Origin: Massilia sp. BSC265
GTDB lineage: Bacteria; Pseudomonadota; Gammaproteobacteria; Burkholderiales; Burkholderiaceae_D
Length of the DNA stretch: 64,000 bases
Assembly: GCF_000740675.1 (NCBI RefSeq)
Contig: NZ_JPXI01000023.1
Span: forward strand, 62,001 to 126,000
Reading direction: 5' to 3'
The position numbers and the translations under genes were made by a program. Shown here piece by piece: positions 17,428 to 27,394 of this stretch. Each line of letters begins with the position of its first letter. Within the stretch, counting starts at the first letter, position 1. Below the pieces are notes generated by a model, which worked only from the letters and a program-made list of their open reading frames with translations, was not told the DNA's origin and did no database searches.

Positions 17428-19482
17428 ATGAAACGCAAGTTGTTGACTTCCCTGGTCGTCGCGGCCATCTCCCTGCCCAGCCAGCCCGTCCTCGCCGACG
17501 AGGACCCGGCGATCGTCATGGGCGAGGTACGCGTCAACGCGGCGCGCAGCAGCGGCCCCCTGGTCAGCAACCGCATCCTGACCTCGGTCGACGTCCTCGG
17601 CGCCGACAAGGTCGAGGACAAGAACGTGATGAACAGCTGGGAACTGATCGGCCAGCTGCCGGGCATCCAGCTCACCGAGACCCGCATGGGCGCCGAATCC
17701 GGCAAGGCGACCTTCCGCGCCTTCAACGGCGAAGGCTACATCAACGGCATCAAGGTGCTGATCGACGGGATCCCGAGCAACGTCAACAGCGGCAACCAGC
17801 GCTTCATCGACATGATCTTCCCGCTCGAAGTCGATTACATCGAGGTCGTGCGCGGCACCAACGACCCGCGCTACGGCTTGCACAACATCGGGGGCAACAT
17901 CAATTTCGGCACCCGCCAGGGCGGCAACTACCTTGATGCCCGCTTCACCTACGGCAGCTTTGACACCCGCGAAGTGCAGCTGGCGATCGGGCGCGAGGCG
18001 AACGGCTTCTCCCAGAACTACTTCGTCGCGAAACAGGATTCAAGCGAATACCGCGGCAGCGGCTCGGACAAGTATTCGGTCGGCGCAAAATGGTTCCTCA
18101 GCTCGGCCGACCGCTCCCTCAGGGGCGGCCTGGCGGTACGCGCCTACCGGCACGAGGCCGGCGAGCCGGGCTTCCTGACCGCGGCCGAACTGCGCGCCGA
18201 CCGCCGCCAGTCCCCGGCCAAGAACGCCAACGACGCCAGCGACCGCGACATGAAACACGCGAGCGCCCACCTCGACTGGCAGATCACGCCCGACGCCTTC
18301 TGGAGCAACAAGCTGTATTTCAACAGCTACGCCGACGACCGCCGCGTGACCTTCACCAGCAACCCGGCGGGCCATGCACCGCGCCAGCGCCGCCTGTGGG
18401 ACGAGGACCAGTTCGGCTACCTCGGCACCCTCACCTGGCGCCTGGGCGACCGCGTGATGCTCGACGGCGGCATCAACACCGAGCGCCAGGACAACCGCTA
18501 CCGCCGCTATCGCTTCACCTATGCCAGCCCGACCGACTTCAGCCGCCCGGCCTTTACCCAGAACGACGACGACTATTCGTTCAACAACGTCGGCGCCTAC
18601 GTGCAGGCCATTTTCAAGCCCTTCGAGGCGCTCAAGATCGTTCCGGCCTTGCGCGTCGACCGCTTCACCGGCAGCAACCGCAACGGGCTCACGGGGGTGA
18701 GCGCGGGCCTGCAGGACTCCGGCTGGATCGAACAGCCCAAGCTGAGCATGGTCTACAACCCGACCCCGGACCTCAGCGTCTATGCGAACTGGGGCCGGAC
18801 CTTCCAGGTCCTGACCGGGTCCGGCGCGCCGGCCTACCTGATGCCCGGCCAGGCCGCCTTCAAGCCCTCGATCAACACGGGCAAGGAACTGGGCGTGAAG
18901 TTCAAGCCGGCAGCCAGGGCCGACCTGCGCCTTGCCGTGTGGCGCCAGGATGCAAGCGACGAAGTGGCGAACATGCCGGCCACCGGCACCACGGTCGGCC
19001 TCGGCGAAACCCGGCGCGAGGGCATCGACCTGCAGGTCGCGACCCGCCTCACCGACAGGCTGCAGCTGTGGGCATCGCATTCGCTGCAGAAGGCCGAGGT
19101 GGTCAAGGCCTTTACTGCCGGCGGCGCGTCGCTGGCCGGCAAGGAAGTGTTCTCCACGCCGCGCCATATCTCGAACGCCGGCCTGGAATACCGCGCGTCC
19201 GATGCCTGGCGCATCGGCCTGCAGGGCCGCGCGCAAGGCAACTACTACATCGACAACGCCAACAGCCAGGGCAAGTACGGCGGATTCGTGCTGTTCGACG
19301 CCAACCTGCGCTACCAGCTGTCCAGCCGGACCAGCCTCGATTTCCAGGTGAAGAACCTCGCCGACCGCAAGTACGAGTACGTCTGGTACGACAACTTCTT
19401 CTGGCCGGCCGCCCAGGCCCAGGCCAGCTTCTCGCCCGGCATCGGGCGCGCGGCCTACCTGTCGCTCAACGTGAAACTCTGA
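17428..19482 (+). CDS. TonB-dependent receptor linked to an ABC-2 transporter
   Basis: 684 residues. The signal peptide is MKRKLLTSLVVAAISLPSQP-VLA. The plug contains NSWELIGQLPGIQLTETR, DGIPSNVNSGN and VRGTNDPRYGLHNIGGNINF. The barrel ends with the NLADRKYEYVWYDNFFW region and YLSLNVKL. The ATG at 17428 follows GGAAAGG. It should move a ligand across the outer membrane. It is the first gene of a four-gene operon with an ATPase and two permeases (14-base gap, then ATGA overlaps). A receptor co-transcribed with an ABC-2 type exporter-like pump is less usual than one with a periplasmic-binding-protein importer. Ligand unknown. Confidence 0.9.
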   Translation: MKRKLLTSLVVAAISLPSQPVLADEDPAIVMGEVRVNAARSSGPLVSNRILTSVDVLGADKVEDKNVMNSWELIGQLPGIQLTETRMGAESGKATFRAFNGEGYINGIKVLIDGIPSNVNSGNQRFIDMIFPLEVDYIEVVRGTNDPRYGLHNIGGNINFGTRQGGNYLDARFTYGSFDTREVQLAIGREANGFSQNYFVAKQDSSEYRGSGSDKYSVGAKWFLSSADRSLRGGLAVRAYRHEAGEPGFLTAAELRADRRQSPAKNANDASDRDMKHASAHLDWQITPDAFWSNKLYFNSYADDRRVTFTSNPAGHAPRQRRLWDEDQFGYLGTLTWRLGDRVMLDGGINTERQDNRYRRYRFTYASPTDFSRPAFTQNDDDYSFNNVGAYVQAIFKPFEALKIVPALRVDRFTGSNRNGLTGVSAGLQDSGWIEQPKLSMVYNPTPDLSVYANWGRTFQVLTGSGAPAYLMPGQAAFKPSINTGKELGVKFKPAARADLRLAVWRQDASDEVANMPATGTTVGLGETRREGIDLQVATRLTDRLQLWASHSLQKAEVVKAFTAGGASLAGKEVFSTPRHISNAGLEYRASDAWRIGLQGRAQGNYYIDNANSQGKYGGFVLFDANLRYQLSSRTSLDFQVKNLADRKYEYVWYDNFFWPAAQAQASFSPGIGRAAYLSLNVKL

Positions 19483-19495
19483 GGAGGGAGCCAGG

Positions 19496-20245
19496 ATGAG
19501 CATGCCCACATCCGCCCTGGCGCTCGAAGCGAGCGGCGTCACTGTCGCCTACCACGGCAATCCGGTCCTGCGCGAGCTGAGCCTGCAGGTGAGGCGCGGC
19601 GAGATCTACGCCCTGCTCGGCGGGAACGGCGCCGGCAAGTCGACTACCCTGAACACCTTCCTCGGCTTCACCCGCCCGGACGCCGGCGCGGTGCGCGTCT
19701 GCGGCATCGACGTCGCGGCAAACGTGTTGGCGGCGCGTGCCCAGCTGGCCTATGTGCCGGAAAACGTGGCCCTCTACGAGCACCTCGACGCGTGCGAGAA
19801 CATCGAGTATTTCCTGCGCCTGGCGGGCAGCGCCTGGACCGGCGCCGGCATCGCCGACGCCCTGCGCGCGGTACGCCTCGACGAATCGGCCTGGACGCGC
19901 CGCCTCGGCGGCTACTCGAAAGGCATGCGCCAGAAGGTCGCGATCGCCCTGGCGGTGGCGCGCGCGGTGCCGGTGCTGCTGCTGGACGAGCCGACCAGCG
20001 GCCTGGATCCGCAGGCGACCACCGAGTTCAACGCGCTGCTGCAGGCCCTGCGCGCCAAGGGCGCCGCGATTTTCATGGTGACCCACGACCTGCTCGGCGC
20101 GGCCGAGGTAGCCGACCGCATCGGCTTTCTCGACCATGGCCGCATCACGCACGAGTTTTCCGCCAGCGGCGTGGAACGCTTCGACGTGCGCGAGCTGTAC
20201 CGGCGCTATGCCGGGGCGCGCGGAGCAGCCGAGGTGGCCACATGA
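19496..20245 (+). CDS. ABC transporter ATP-binding protein
   Basis: 249 residues, the usual length. Walker A is GGNGAGKSTT (about 42-51), the signature-like stretch is YSKGMRQKVAIA, Walker B is VLLLDEPTSGLD and the switch histidine is in MVTHDL. It energises the two membrane proteins that follow. The sequence style (CcmA/GldA/NosF-like) fits ABC-2 type systems. The ATG at 19496 lies behind a strong GAGGAGGGAG site. Its stop overlaps the next start (ATGA). Confidence 0.92.
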   Translation: MSMPTSALALEASGVTVAYHGNPVLRELSLQVRRGEIYALLGGNGAGKSTTLNTFLGFTRPDAGAVRVCGIDVAANVLAARAQLAYVPENVALYEHLDACENIEYFLRLAGSAWTGAGIADALRAVRLDESAWTRRLGGYSKGMRQKVAIALAVARAVPVLLLDEPTSGLDPQATTEFNALLQALRAKGAAIFMVTHDLLGAAEVADRIGFLDHGRITHEFSASGVERFDVRELYRRYAGARGAAEVAT

Positions 20246-21678
20246 GCGCGGCTTTTCGCGGCACCGTCGCCGCCATTGTCCGTACCGAGTGGCGCGCCCT
20301 GCTGCGCAACCAGGTTGCGGTCGCGGCCGCCGTGCTGATGCTGGCGCTGACCCTGGCCGCCATCCTGGTCAGCCACGAGCGCGTCCGCGCCGTGAACGCC
20401 GAGCGCGCGCGCTTCCAGTCCAGCGCCGATAGCCAGTGGCACAACCAGCCCGACCGCCACCCGCACCGCGTGGTCCACTACGGACATTACGTGTTCCGCC
20501 CGCTCAGCCCCCTCGCCTTCTTCGACTTCGGCGTCGATCCCTTCACCGGACACACGCTATTCCTCGAAGGCCACCGCCAGAACAGCGCCAACTTCAGCGA
20601 CGCCGGCCAGTCCTCGGTGCTGCTGCGCTTCGGCCAGCTGACGCCGGCCTTCGTGCTGCAGGTGCTCACGCCCCTCCTGATCGTGTTCCTGGCCTTCGGC
20701 AGCGTAGCGCGCGAGCGCGAGCGCGGCCAGTTGCGCCTGCAGCTGACCCAGGGCGTCAAGGGCGGCACCCTGCTGGCCGGCAAGCTGGCGGCACACGCCG
20801 CCATCGCCATGCTGCTCGCCGCTCCCGCCTTCATCGCCCTGGGCGCCATCGCCGTGCTGCACGGCGCGGTGGCGGCGGAGGCGCTGGCGCTGCTGGCTGC
20901 CTATGCCCTCTACCTGCTGCTCTGGGCGCTCGGGGCGGTGCTGGTCTCGGCCATGCTGCCGCGCGCGCGCGACGCCCTGCTGGTACTGGTGGGCGGCTGG
21001 ATCGTGACCACTATCCTGCTGCCGCGCGTGATGCCCGATGTCGCCATGGCCGGCATCGGACGTCCGACCCGGATCGAGAACGAAGTGGCGGTCCACGAGC
21101 GCCTGAAGGCCATGGGCGACAGCCACAATCCGGACGACCCCTACTTCAGCCGCTTCAAGCAGCGGGTGCTGGCGCAGTACGGCGTCAGCCGCATCGAGGA
21201 CCTGCCGGTGAACTACGGCGGCCTGGTGATGCAGGAAAGCGAGCGCCAGACCAGCGAGCTGTTCGACGAGTTCATGCGCGCCGACTACCGTAGACAGCAG
21301 GCGGAAAACGCGGTCGTGTACCGCGCCGCGCTGGCCAGCCCGGTGCTCGCGCTGCGCCGCATGTCGACCGCGCTGTCAGGCACCAACCTGGACAGCCACA
21401 CGCGCTTCCTGTTCGAAGGCGAGAAATACCGCTACGCCTTCGTGCAGTCGCTCAACCGCCTGCACACGAGCGCGATCAAGTACGAGAACGACCGCGACCA
21501 GCGCGTCGACCGCAGGCACTGGGACGACACCCCGCGCTTCGGCTACGCGCCCGAGCCCTTCGGCACCGTGGCGGCACGCCATGCATGGCCTGCCTTCGCC
21601 CTGCTGGGCGGCTGGCTGCTGGCCCTGTGCGTGGCAGCGCGCCTGATCGCCCGGCGACTGGAAAGGACCGGCCAATGA
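20242..21678 (+). CDS. ABC-2 type permease, probably DUF3526 family (first copy)
   Basis: 478 residues. An N-terminal membrane helix (about 22-42) is followed by a roughly 100-residue hydrophilic loop (VVHYGHYVFRPLSPLAFFDFGVD). Helices follow at about 140-270, then a second large soluble loop (about 285-440) with DNPDDPYF-like and YGVSRIEDLPVN stretches, and a final helix. This layout fits ABC-2 permeases with big periplasmic loops. The start overlaps the ATPase stop. It works with the following paralogue as a heterodimer, judging by adjacency. The family name is recalled from the layout, not searched. Confidence 0.8.
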   Translation: MSAAFRGTVAAIVRTEWRALLRNQVAVAAAVLMLALTLAAILVSHERVRAVNAERARFQSSADSQWHNQPDRHPHRVVHYGHYVFRPLSPLAFFDFGVDPFTGHTLFLEGHRQNSANFSDAGQSSVLLRFGQLTPAFVLQVLTPLLIVFLAFGSVARERERGQLRLQLTQGVKGGTLLAGKLAAHAAIAMLLAAPAFIALGAIAVLHGAVAAEALALLAAYALYLLLWALGAVLVSAMLPRARDALLVLVGGWIVTTILLPRVMPDVAMAGIGRPTRIENEVAVHERLKAMGDSHNPDDPYFSRFKQRVLAQYGVSRIEDLPVNYGGLVMQESERQTSELFDEFMRADYRRQQAENAVVYRAALASPVLALRRMSTALSGTNLDSHTRFLFEGEKYRYAFVQSLNRLHTSAIKYENDRDQRVDRRHWDDTPRFGYAPEPFGTVAARHAWPAFALLGGWLLALCVAARLIARRLERTGQ

Positions 21679-23066
21679 TGCGAACCTTGATGCCCAGCCT
21701 GATATTCGAACTGCGCCTGGTCCTGCAGTCGCGCCTGGCGGCGGGTGCGCTCGCCCTGCTGCTGGCGTTGTCGGCGCTGGCGGTGTGGAGTGGAGTGCAG
21801 GCTGTCGCCGGCCAGCGCCAAGCCCTGGCGCGCATCGCCGCCGGCCACGGCGCCGAGGTCCAGGCCCTGCAGGAGAAGTACGCGAGCGGCGCCGACGCCG
21901 GTTCGGTGGCCTATTACACGCCGCACCTGACGACAAATCCGCCCGCGCCGCTCGCCTTCGCGGCCATCGGCCAGCGCGACCTGCAACCCGCAGCGCTGCG
22001 CGTCAAGCTGCTCGGCCTGCAGTCCCAGCTCTATGAATCCGAAGCCATCAATCCGGAACTGGCCATGGCCGGGCGCTTCGACTTTTCCTTCCTGCTGGTG
22101 TACCTGGCGCCGCTGTTCATCGTCGCCCTGATGCACGACCTGGTGACGGGCGAGCGAGAGGCGGGCCGGCTGCGCCTGCTGTCCTCCCTGCCGGGGCGCA
22201 CCACTGCCCTGTGGCGGCGACGCGTCGGCCTGCGCTATGCGCTGGTGTGGCTGGCCCTGCTGGTCCCGTTCGCCGCCGGCGTAGCGGTGGCCGGCGCCGG
22301 TGCGCTCGCCCTGGGACAGGTGGCGCTGGTGGCCTCGCTCTACCTGCTGTTCTGGTTCGGCCTGTCGGCCTGGGTGGCGGGCCGCGCCGTCACCTCGAGC
22401 AGCAGCGCCGCGATCCTGCTGGCCTGCCTGGTGGGCCTGACGATGATCGCGCCGACCGCGATCGACGCCGCGATCGGGCGCTCCCTGCCGGTGTCGAAGG
22501 GCGTCGAGCTCTCGCTGGCGCAGCGCCAGGCGGTGCACGGTGGCTGGGACCTGCCCAAGCCGGCCACCTTCGAGAAATTCTTCCGCACCCACCCCGAGTG
22601 GAAGGACACGCCGCCGGTCACCGGACGCTTCCACTGGAAGTGGTACTTCGCCATGCACCAGGTGGGCGACGAGGCCGTGGCCCGCCAGGTCGCGCAATAC
22701 CGCGCCAGCATGCTGGCGCGCGAAGACTGGACCGCGCGCGCCGGCTTGCTGCTGGCGCCCGTCAACGTGCAAGTGCTGCTGCACCGCCTGGCCGACACCG
22801 ACCTGCGCGCGCAACTGGCCTACCAGGAACGCATCGAAGGCTTCCACACCGAGCTGCGGCGCTTCTTCTATCCGTATTTCTTCCACGAGCGGCCGTTCGG
22901 CACGGAAGACTTCAAGCGCATGCCCGCCTATGCGGCGACCGCGGCGCCGGCATCGCTGCCCGCCGGCCCGCTCGCGGCCCTGGCGCTGCTGGCGCTCGCG
23001 GCCGCCCTGCTCGGCATGCGCCGGCTCGGGAAAACCGGCTTGAATGGCGCCCCGGGAGACGGCTAA
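21675..23066 (+). CDS. ABC-2 type permease, probably DUF3526 family (second copy)
   Basis: 463 residues with the same plan as its upstream neighbour: an N-terminal helix (about 17-40), a soluble loop with YYTPHLTTNPPAPLAF, helices at about 135-275, a second loop with EKFFRTHPEWKDTPP and WKWYFAMHQVGDEAV, and a terminal helix. It probably pairs with the first permease. The start overlaps the upstream stop (ATGATG). The gene ends in a CTAA shared with the stop of the convergent GGDEF gene, so the two reading frames overlap by four bases. Confidence 0.8.
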   Translation: MMRTLMPSLIFELRLVLQSRLAAGALALLLALSALAVWSGVQAVAGQRQALARIAAGHGAEVQALQEKYASGADAGSVAYYTPHLTTNPPAPLAFAAIGQRDLQPAALRVKLLGLQSQLYESEAINPELAMAGRFDFSFLLVYLAPLFIVALMHDLVTGEREAGRLRLLSSLPGRTTALWRRRVGLRYALVWLALLVPFAAGVAVAGAGALALGQVALVASLYLLFWFGLSAWVAGRAVTSSSSAAILLACLVGLTMIAPTAIDAAIGRSLPVSKGVELSLAQRQAVHGGWDLPKPATFEKFFRTHPEWKDTPPVTGRFHWKWYFAMHQVGDEAVARQVAQYRASMLAREDWTARAGLLLAPVNVQVLLHRLADTDLRAQLAYQERIEGFHTELRRFFYPYFFHERPFGTEDFKRMPAYAATAAPASLPAGPLAALALLALAAALLGMRRLGKTGLNGAPGDG

Positions 23067-25957
23067 GCCGCGTCCATTTCAGGCGCCTGCATGGCCGGCA
23101 AGCGCAGGATCGCAAAGCGGCAGCGCCCCTCCCGCTTTGCCGCATACAGCGCCTGGTCCGCCGCCGCTTCCAGGCTTGCGATCTCGACCGGAAATGCAGT
23201 CGTGAAGGCGACGCCGATACTGGTCGACACCTTTCGTTCCGCCGGACCGAGCGCGAACGGGCGTGCGAAGGCCTTGACGATCTTGTCCGCGACCAGCGAC
23301 GCCTCGTCCGCCGATTTCAGGCCTTCGAGAATGACGGTGAACTCGTCGCCAGCCAGCCGGCACACGGTGTCGGTGACGCGCACCGCTCCCTTGACGCGGC
23401 GGGCGAATTCCTGGAGTACCGTGTCCCCCGCGGCATGGCCGTGCGTATCGTTCACCTGCTTGAAATGGTCCACGTCCAGGAACATCAGGGCGACACCCTG
23501 CTCACTCCGCCGGGCGCGCTGCAGCGCCGCCTCCAGGCGTTCCCGGTAGGCCCGCCGGTTCGGCAAGCCGGTCAGTGTATCGATACGCGCCAGCCTGCTC
23601 AGCTCCTCTTCATGCAGCCTGGCGGCGGACACGTCGGCGCCCAGCACGTAGACGCCCCTGAAGCTCCCCTCGACCATGTCGGGAATGCGCGTGACCTCGA
23701 CGGTGCGCAACCCTGCCGGCCCGGGGAGTTCCATCTCGAAGCTGACGGTCTCGCCCGTCAGATTCCTTTGCATCACCCGCTGATGCTCGGGATAGAACAC
23801 CTCGCCCATGACTTCCCGCACGGTCTTGCCGACGATATCGGCGGGCGTCAGGGAAAACCAGTCCTCGTAGGTAGCGTTCGCGAACAGGTAGCGCTCGTCC
23901 TTGTCGATATAGCCGATCAGCACCGGCAGGTTGTCGGTGATCGTGCGCAGCTTGCGCTCGCTGGCTTCCAGGCGGCGTGCCGCTTCTTTCATGGCGGTGA
24001 CGTCCTTGAGCGCGATGACCGCGCCGATGCCCGCCCCGTCCATGGCATGGAGGGGCCGGCCGCTCGCCAGCAGGTGGCGCGGCTCGTGGCCGGGCGGCCT
24101 GACCACCAGCTCGGCGTCCTCGACCACGGCGCCATGCAGGACCTTCCGCAGCGGCACGTCTTGCGGCGGCATGGGTGTGCTGCCGTCGGCCAGGAACAGG
24201 CTGTAGTGATCCGCCCAATCCTCCGGCCGCGGCGGCGCATCGCGCCGGGCATGCATGGCCTTCGCCGCGCGGTTCAGCATGAGGACTTCCCCAGCCTCGG
24301 AGCACACCACGACGCCCACGTCGATCGATTGCATCACGGCCTTGAGCAGCTCGCGCTCCCGCGCCAGTTCGTCTTCGATCCGCTTGCGCTCCGAGATATC
24401 CTGGATGAACGTTCCGAAGAAGTGCGTGTCGCCGGCGTCGATCAGGCCGATCGTCATCTCGACCGGGAATTCGGCGCCGTCGCGCCGCAGCGCGGACAGG
24501 TGCAGGCGCCTGCCGACGACACCCGAGTTGCCGGAGACCTTGAACCGCTGCATGCCGGCCTCGTGCGCCTCGCGGAAACGGGGCGGAATGATGGTCTCGG
24601 TCACGGTCTTGCCCATCACTTCCTCCCGGCGCCAGCCGAAGATTTCCTCTGCCCGCGGATTCCAGTCGGTGATCCGGCCCTCGGTATCGACGCCGACGAA
24701 GGCATCGAGGGCAGTGTCGACGATCGCCTGGACGCGCTGCTCGCCCCTGCGCAGTTCCTCCACGGCGCCGGCAAGCTCGACCGTGCGCTGCGCCACGCGC
24801 CGTTCGAGCGTCGCATTCAGGTCGCGCAAGCCCTGCTCGTTCGCCAGCAGCTTCGCGACCAGCGCGTTCAGGGCCTGCTGCAGGATCTCCACCTCCGTCA
24901 GGCGGCTGCGTATCGGCGGGATTTCCCGCGACAAGCCGGCGCGCAAGGCATCCGCATGCCGGGTGATGGTTCCCAGCGGCCTGGCGATCGTCCGGGAGAA
25001 CATCCAGACCAGCAGGGACACCACGACAGCGGCAGCGATTCCAGTCCACAGGATCTTGCTGCGCAGCTCCTCGACCGGCCTGAACGCCTCATCGAGTGGC
25101 TGGCGCACCAGCACGACCCAGCCGAGTCCTGCATAGCTGTCGTGGCCCCGGCTCTTGCTGAAGCCCACCAGGTAACGCTTGCCGTCGGGCCAGGTTTCGA
25201 CAAGGGAGCCAGCGTTGTCGACCGCCGCCCGCCGGAAGCTGTCCAGCGCAAGCGGCTTGTCCACGTAGGATTGGGGCCCGAGCAAGACGATGCCCTCCTT
25301 GCTCAGGATCAGGGTATCGACCGCCTTGCGTTGCGCCAGTGGCCGCAGCACGGAGCGCTCGACGTCCGCCGCCCATTGCCAGCTCAGGTGGGTCCCGAAG
25401 ACCCCGGCAATGACGCCGTTCGTATCACGGAAGGGAAACGCGATGTCGAAGAAGCGCTTCGGTTCGCCGCCGGGATTCGGCAGCAGCTTGGCCAGCAGCA
25501 CCGCCTCGTGCACGTCATGCAGGTGGACACCCTCATATGCTGCCGCGAACCATGGGCGCGCCGAGACGTCCTTGCCTTCGAGGAGCTGCTTGGTGGAGAT
25601 CGTGACAATGCCGCGGTTATCGGTCAGGCCGATCCACGCGTAGTAGGGATGCGTCTCCTGCATGCCTTCCAGCACCTTGCGCTTGGCGGCGACAGGCACC
25701 CGGGGGTTGGTGATCTCGTAGCGCTCGGCCATCAGCTTGACCTCGCGGTAGCGCTCGTACATGCCGCGGTCGAGCTTGTCCGTCGTCTGGAAAGCAAGCT
25801 CGGCGAGATTGCGGCCGATGTCGACCTCCACATGGCGTGCGAGCGTGCGGGCGACCACCTGGAGTGTCAGCAAGGTCAGGAGCAGCATGGCCGCCCCGGC
25901 CAGGATGGCAAGCGAGGGAGCCAGTGCGATACGCCCTCGGCGCAGTAGTGAAAGCAT
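23063..25957 (-). CDS. [23 protein letters not shown] diguanylate cyclase
   Basis: 964 residues from the ATG at 25957. A membrane helix (about 11-35) leads into a periplasmic dCache sensor (about 40-300; YYAWIGLTDNRG, FFDIAFPFRD). A second helix (about 310-330) and a HAMP/coiled-coil linker follow. There are three PAS/PAC units (about 410-530, 540-665 and 670-790) and a GGDEF domain. The signature is AGDEF at 869-873, a variant that is usually still active, and RVTD five residues before it is an intact inhibitory site. It should produce c-di-GMP in response to an external ligand and internal cues. It ends in overlap with the convergent ABC operon. Confidence 0.9.
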   Translation of the reverse strand: MLSLLRRGRIALAPSLAILAGAAMLLLTLLTLQVVARTLARHVEVDIGRNLAELAFQTTDKLDRGMYERYREVKLMAERYEITNPRVPVAAKRKVLEGMQETHPYYAWIGLTDNRGIVTISTKQLLEGKDVSARPWFAAAYEGVHLHDVHEAVLLAKLLPNPGGEPKRFFDIAFPFRDTNGVIAGVFGTHLSWQWAADVERSVLRPLAQRKAVDTLILSKEGIVLLGPQSYVDKPLALDSFRRAAVDNAGSLVETWPDGKRYLVGFSKSRGHDSYAGLGWVVLVRQPLDEAFRPVEELRSKILWTGIAAAVVVSLLVWMFSRTIARPLGTITRHADALRAGLSREIPPIRSRLTEVEILQQALNALVAKLLANEQGLRDLNATLERRVAQRTVELAGAVEELRRGEQRVQAIVDTALDAFVGVDTEGRITDWNPRAEEIFGWRREEVMGKTVTETIIPPRFREAHEAGMQRFKVSGNSGVVGRRLHLSALRRDGAEFPVEMTIGLIDAGDTHFFGTFIQDISERKRIEDELARERELLKAVMQSIDVGVVVCSEAGEVLMLNRAAKAMHARRDAPPRPEDWADHYSLFLADGSTPMPPQDVPLRKVLHGAVVEDAELVVRPPGHEPRHLLASGRPLHAMDGAGIGAVIALKDVTAMKEAARRLEASERKLRTITDNLPVLIGYIDKDERYLFANATYEDWFSLTPADIVGKTVREVMGEVFYPEHQRVMQRNLTGETVSFEMELPGPAGLRTVEVTRIPDMVEGSFRGVYVLGADVSAARLHEEELSRLARIDTLTGLPNRRAYRERLEAALQRARRSEQGVALMFLDVDHFKQVNDTHGHAAGDTVLQEFARRVKGAVRVTDTVCRLAGDEFTVILEGLKSADEASLVADKIVKAFARPFALGPAERKVSTSIGVAFTTAFPVEIASLEAAADQALYAAKREGRCRFAILRLPAMQAPEMDAA

Positions 25958-26221
25958 GATTCTTCGCGGAAAAATATTGCAGCGCGGCAGAATATCATGC
26001 AGCACTTCCCATATTGCGATTGCCTTCGGCCGATCGGATCTTTACACGACGACAGCTCACTTTATGTTGCGCAGATGAAACAATTTAATGAAAGAGATTC
26101 ACTTTATTAGTAGAAAGGCAACAATGAAGATCGGCGCTGGAGCCGAGCATCCGCTCGCGCCAGGCTCCTCCTGCTGGCGCGCGACGGAACTGCCTGGCTT
26201 TCACTAGCATGAGGCCATGTA
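25958..26221. other. Divergent intergenic region before the LOV kinase operon
   Basis: 264 bases with no gene. The left part is AT-rich and must hold the promoters of both divergent signalling genes. I see only weak promoter matches (for example TTTACA at 26041) and no clear dyad. Confidence 0.4.
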
Positions 26222-27394
26222 TTGCCAACACTGCACGGAATGAATGCTCATCGCGCCCGGAATGACCAGTTCAGCACGCTATTCTCGTTTGCCCGCGCGA
26301 GCAACTCGTCAATCGTCATTACCGATGCCACCGCTGACGACGCAGCGATCGTGTTCGTCAACCCGTCCTTCGAGAAGATGACGGGCTATGGCATGGAGGA
26401 AGTCATCGGCAAGAATTGCCGTTTCCTCCAGGGGGAAGATCGCGACCAACCCGACCGTGAGCTGATCCGCAGAGCCATGCACGAAGGGAGCTCGTGCGAA
26501 TGCCTGTTCCGGAATTACCGCAAGTCCGGCGAACTGTTCTGGAACAAGCTTTATCTGTTCCCGGTCCGGCTGTCCGCGGAGCAGGTAACGCATTTCGTCG
26601 GCGTGCAGCATGACGTGACGCGCGAACAGAACCTGCTTGCCGAACTCGCGCAGACGGCCAGCGAACGGGCGCGCCTCATCGACCAGCTCGAACTGAAGCG
26701 GCGCCACATGGCCCATCTTTCGCGCGACCTGATCAATGCCCAGGAAAACGAACGCAAGGCACTCGCACGCGAACTGCACGACGAACTCGGGCAGCGGCTC
26801 ACGGCCCTGAACCTGCTGCTTCACCGCGCCCGTCCCTATTTCGAGGCGGGTGAGCCACAAGTGTTGTGGGAACAGGCCGAGCATGAACTGGGGGCGCTGG
26901 TGGGGCTGGTGCGGGACATGTCGGTTTCGCTGCGCCCGCCAGGCCTCGATTTCTTCGGACTCGAACCGACGATCCGGCAGTTGCTGGCCCGGCATCTCGA
27001 CGGTGGGCCGGACTGGGTGTTCGAGTACGCGGGCCTGCCCGTCCGGCTCGCGCCAACCATCGAGATCAGCGTATACCGTATCGTCCAGGAGAGCGTGACC
27101 AACATCGTCCGCCACGCCCAGGCGCAGCACGTGGTGGTGGAGATCAACGGTGGCGCCGACGGCAGCGAGATCGAACTGATCGTGCGCGACGACGGCCGCG
27201 GTTTCGACGCCGCCTCATGGCGCGAGCATGCCGCGCGCACCGGGCGCGCCGGTCTTGCCGGCATGCGCGAGCGCATCCAGTTGCTGGAGGGCCAAATCGA
27301 GGTGGACAGCGCACCCGGACGCGGGACGCGCATCACCGCCACCCTCCCCTTGCATTCCACGGAGAACAAACATGAACGTGATTCTGGTCGATGA
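26222..27394 (+). CDS. LOV-domain (blue-light type) sensor histidine kinase
   Basis: 390 residues from a TTG at 26222 (GAGG seven bases upstream); ATG at 26240 is the alternative. The N-terminal PAS domain is of LOV type. It contains GKNCRFLQG, whose cysteine (residue 66 from the TTG) is the flavin-adduct cysteine of LOV photoreceptors, and the flavin-contact stretches FRNYRKSGELFWNKL and THFVGVQHDVT. A HisKA_3 dimerisation domain follows with the phospho-acceptor in ARELHDELGQRL (His186), then an HATPase domain (VQESVTNIVRHAQ, VRDDGRGF, GRAGLAGMRERI). It is soluble. It should sense blue light through FMN and phosphorylate the response regulator, whose start it overlaps by 23 bases. Confidence 0.9.
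   Translation: MPTLHGMNAHRARNDQFSTLFSFARASNSSIVITDATADDAAIVFVNPSFEKMTGYGMEEVIGKNCRFLQGEDRDQPDRELIRRAMHEGSSCECLFRNYRKSGELFWNKLYLFPVRLSAEQVTHFVGVQHDVTREQNLLAELAQTASERARLIDQLELKRRHMAHLSRDLINAQENERKALARELHDELGQRLTALNLLLHRARPYFEAGEPQVLWEQAEHELGALVGLVRDMSVSLRPPGLDFFGLEPTIRQLLARHLDGGPDWVFEYAGLPVRLAPTIEISVYRIVQESVTNIVRHAQAQHVVVEINGGADGSEIELIVRDDGRGFDAASWREHAARTGRAGLAGMRERIQLLEGQIEVDSAPGRGTRITATLPLHSTENKHERDSGR

Noticed and set aside
22211..25948. Open frame of about 1245 codons on the plus strand
   Set aside because: Antisense and out-of-frame shadow of the second ABC permease and the large Cache-PAS-GGDEF gene; rich in Arg/His/Gly with no recognisable domain.
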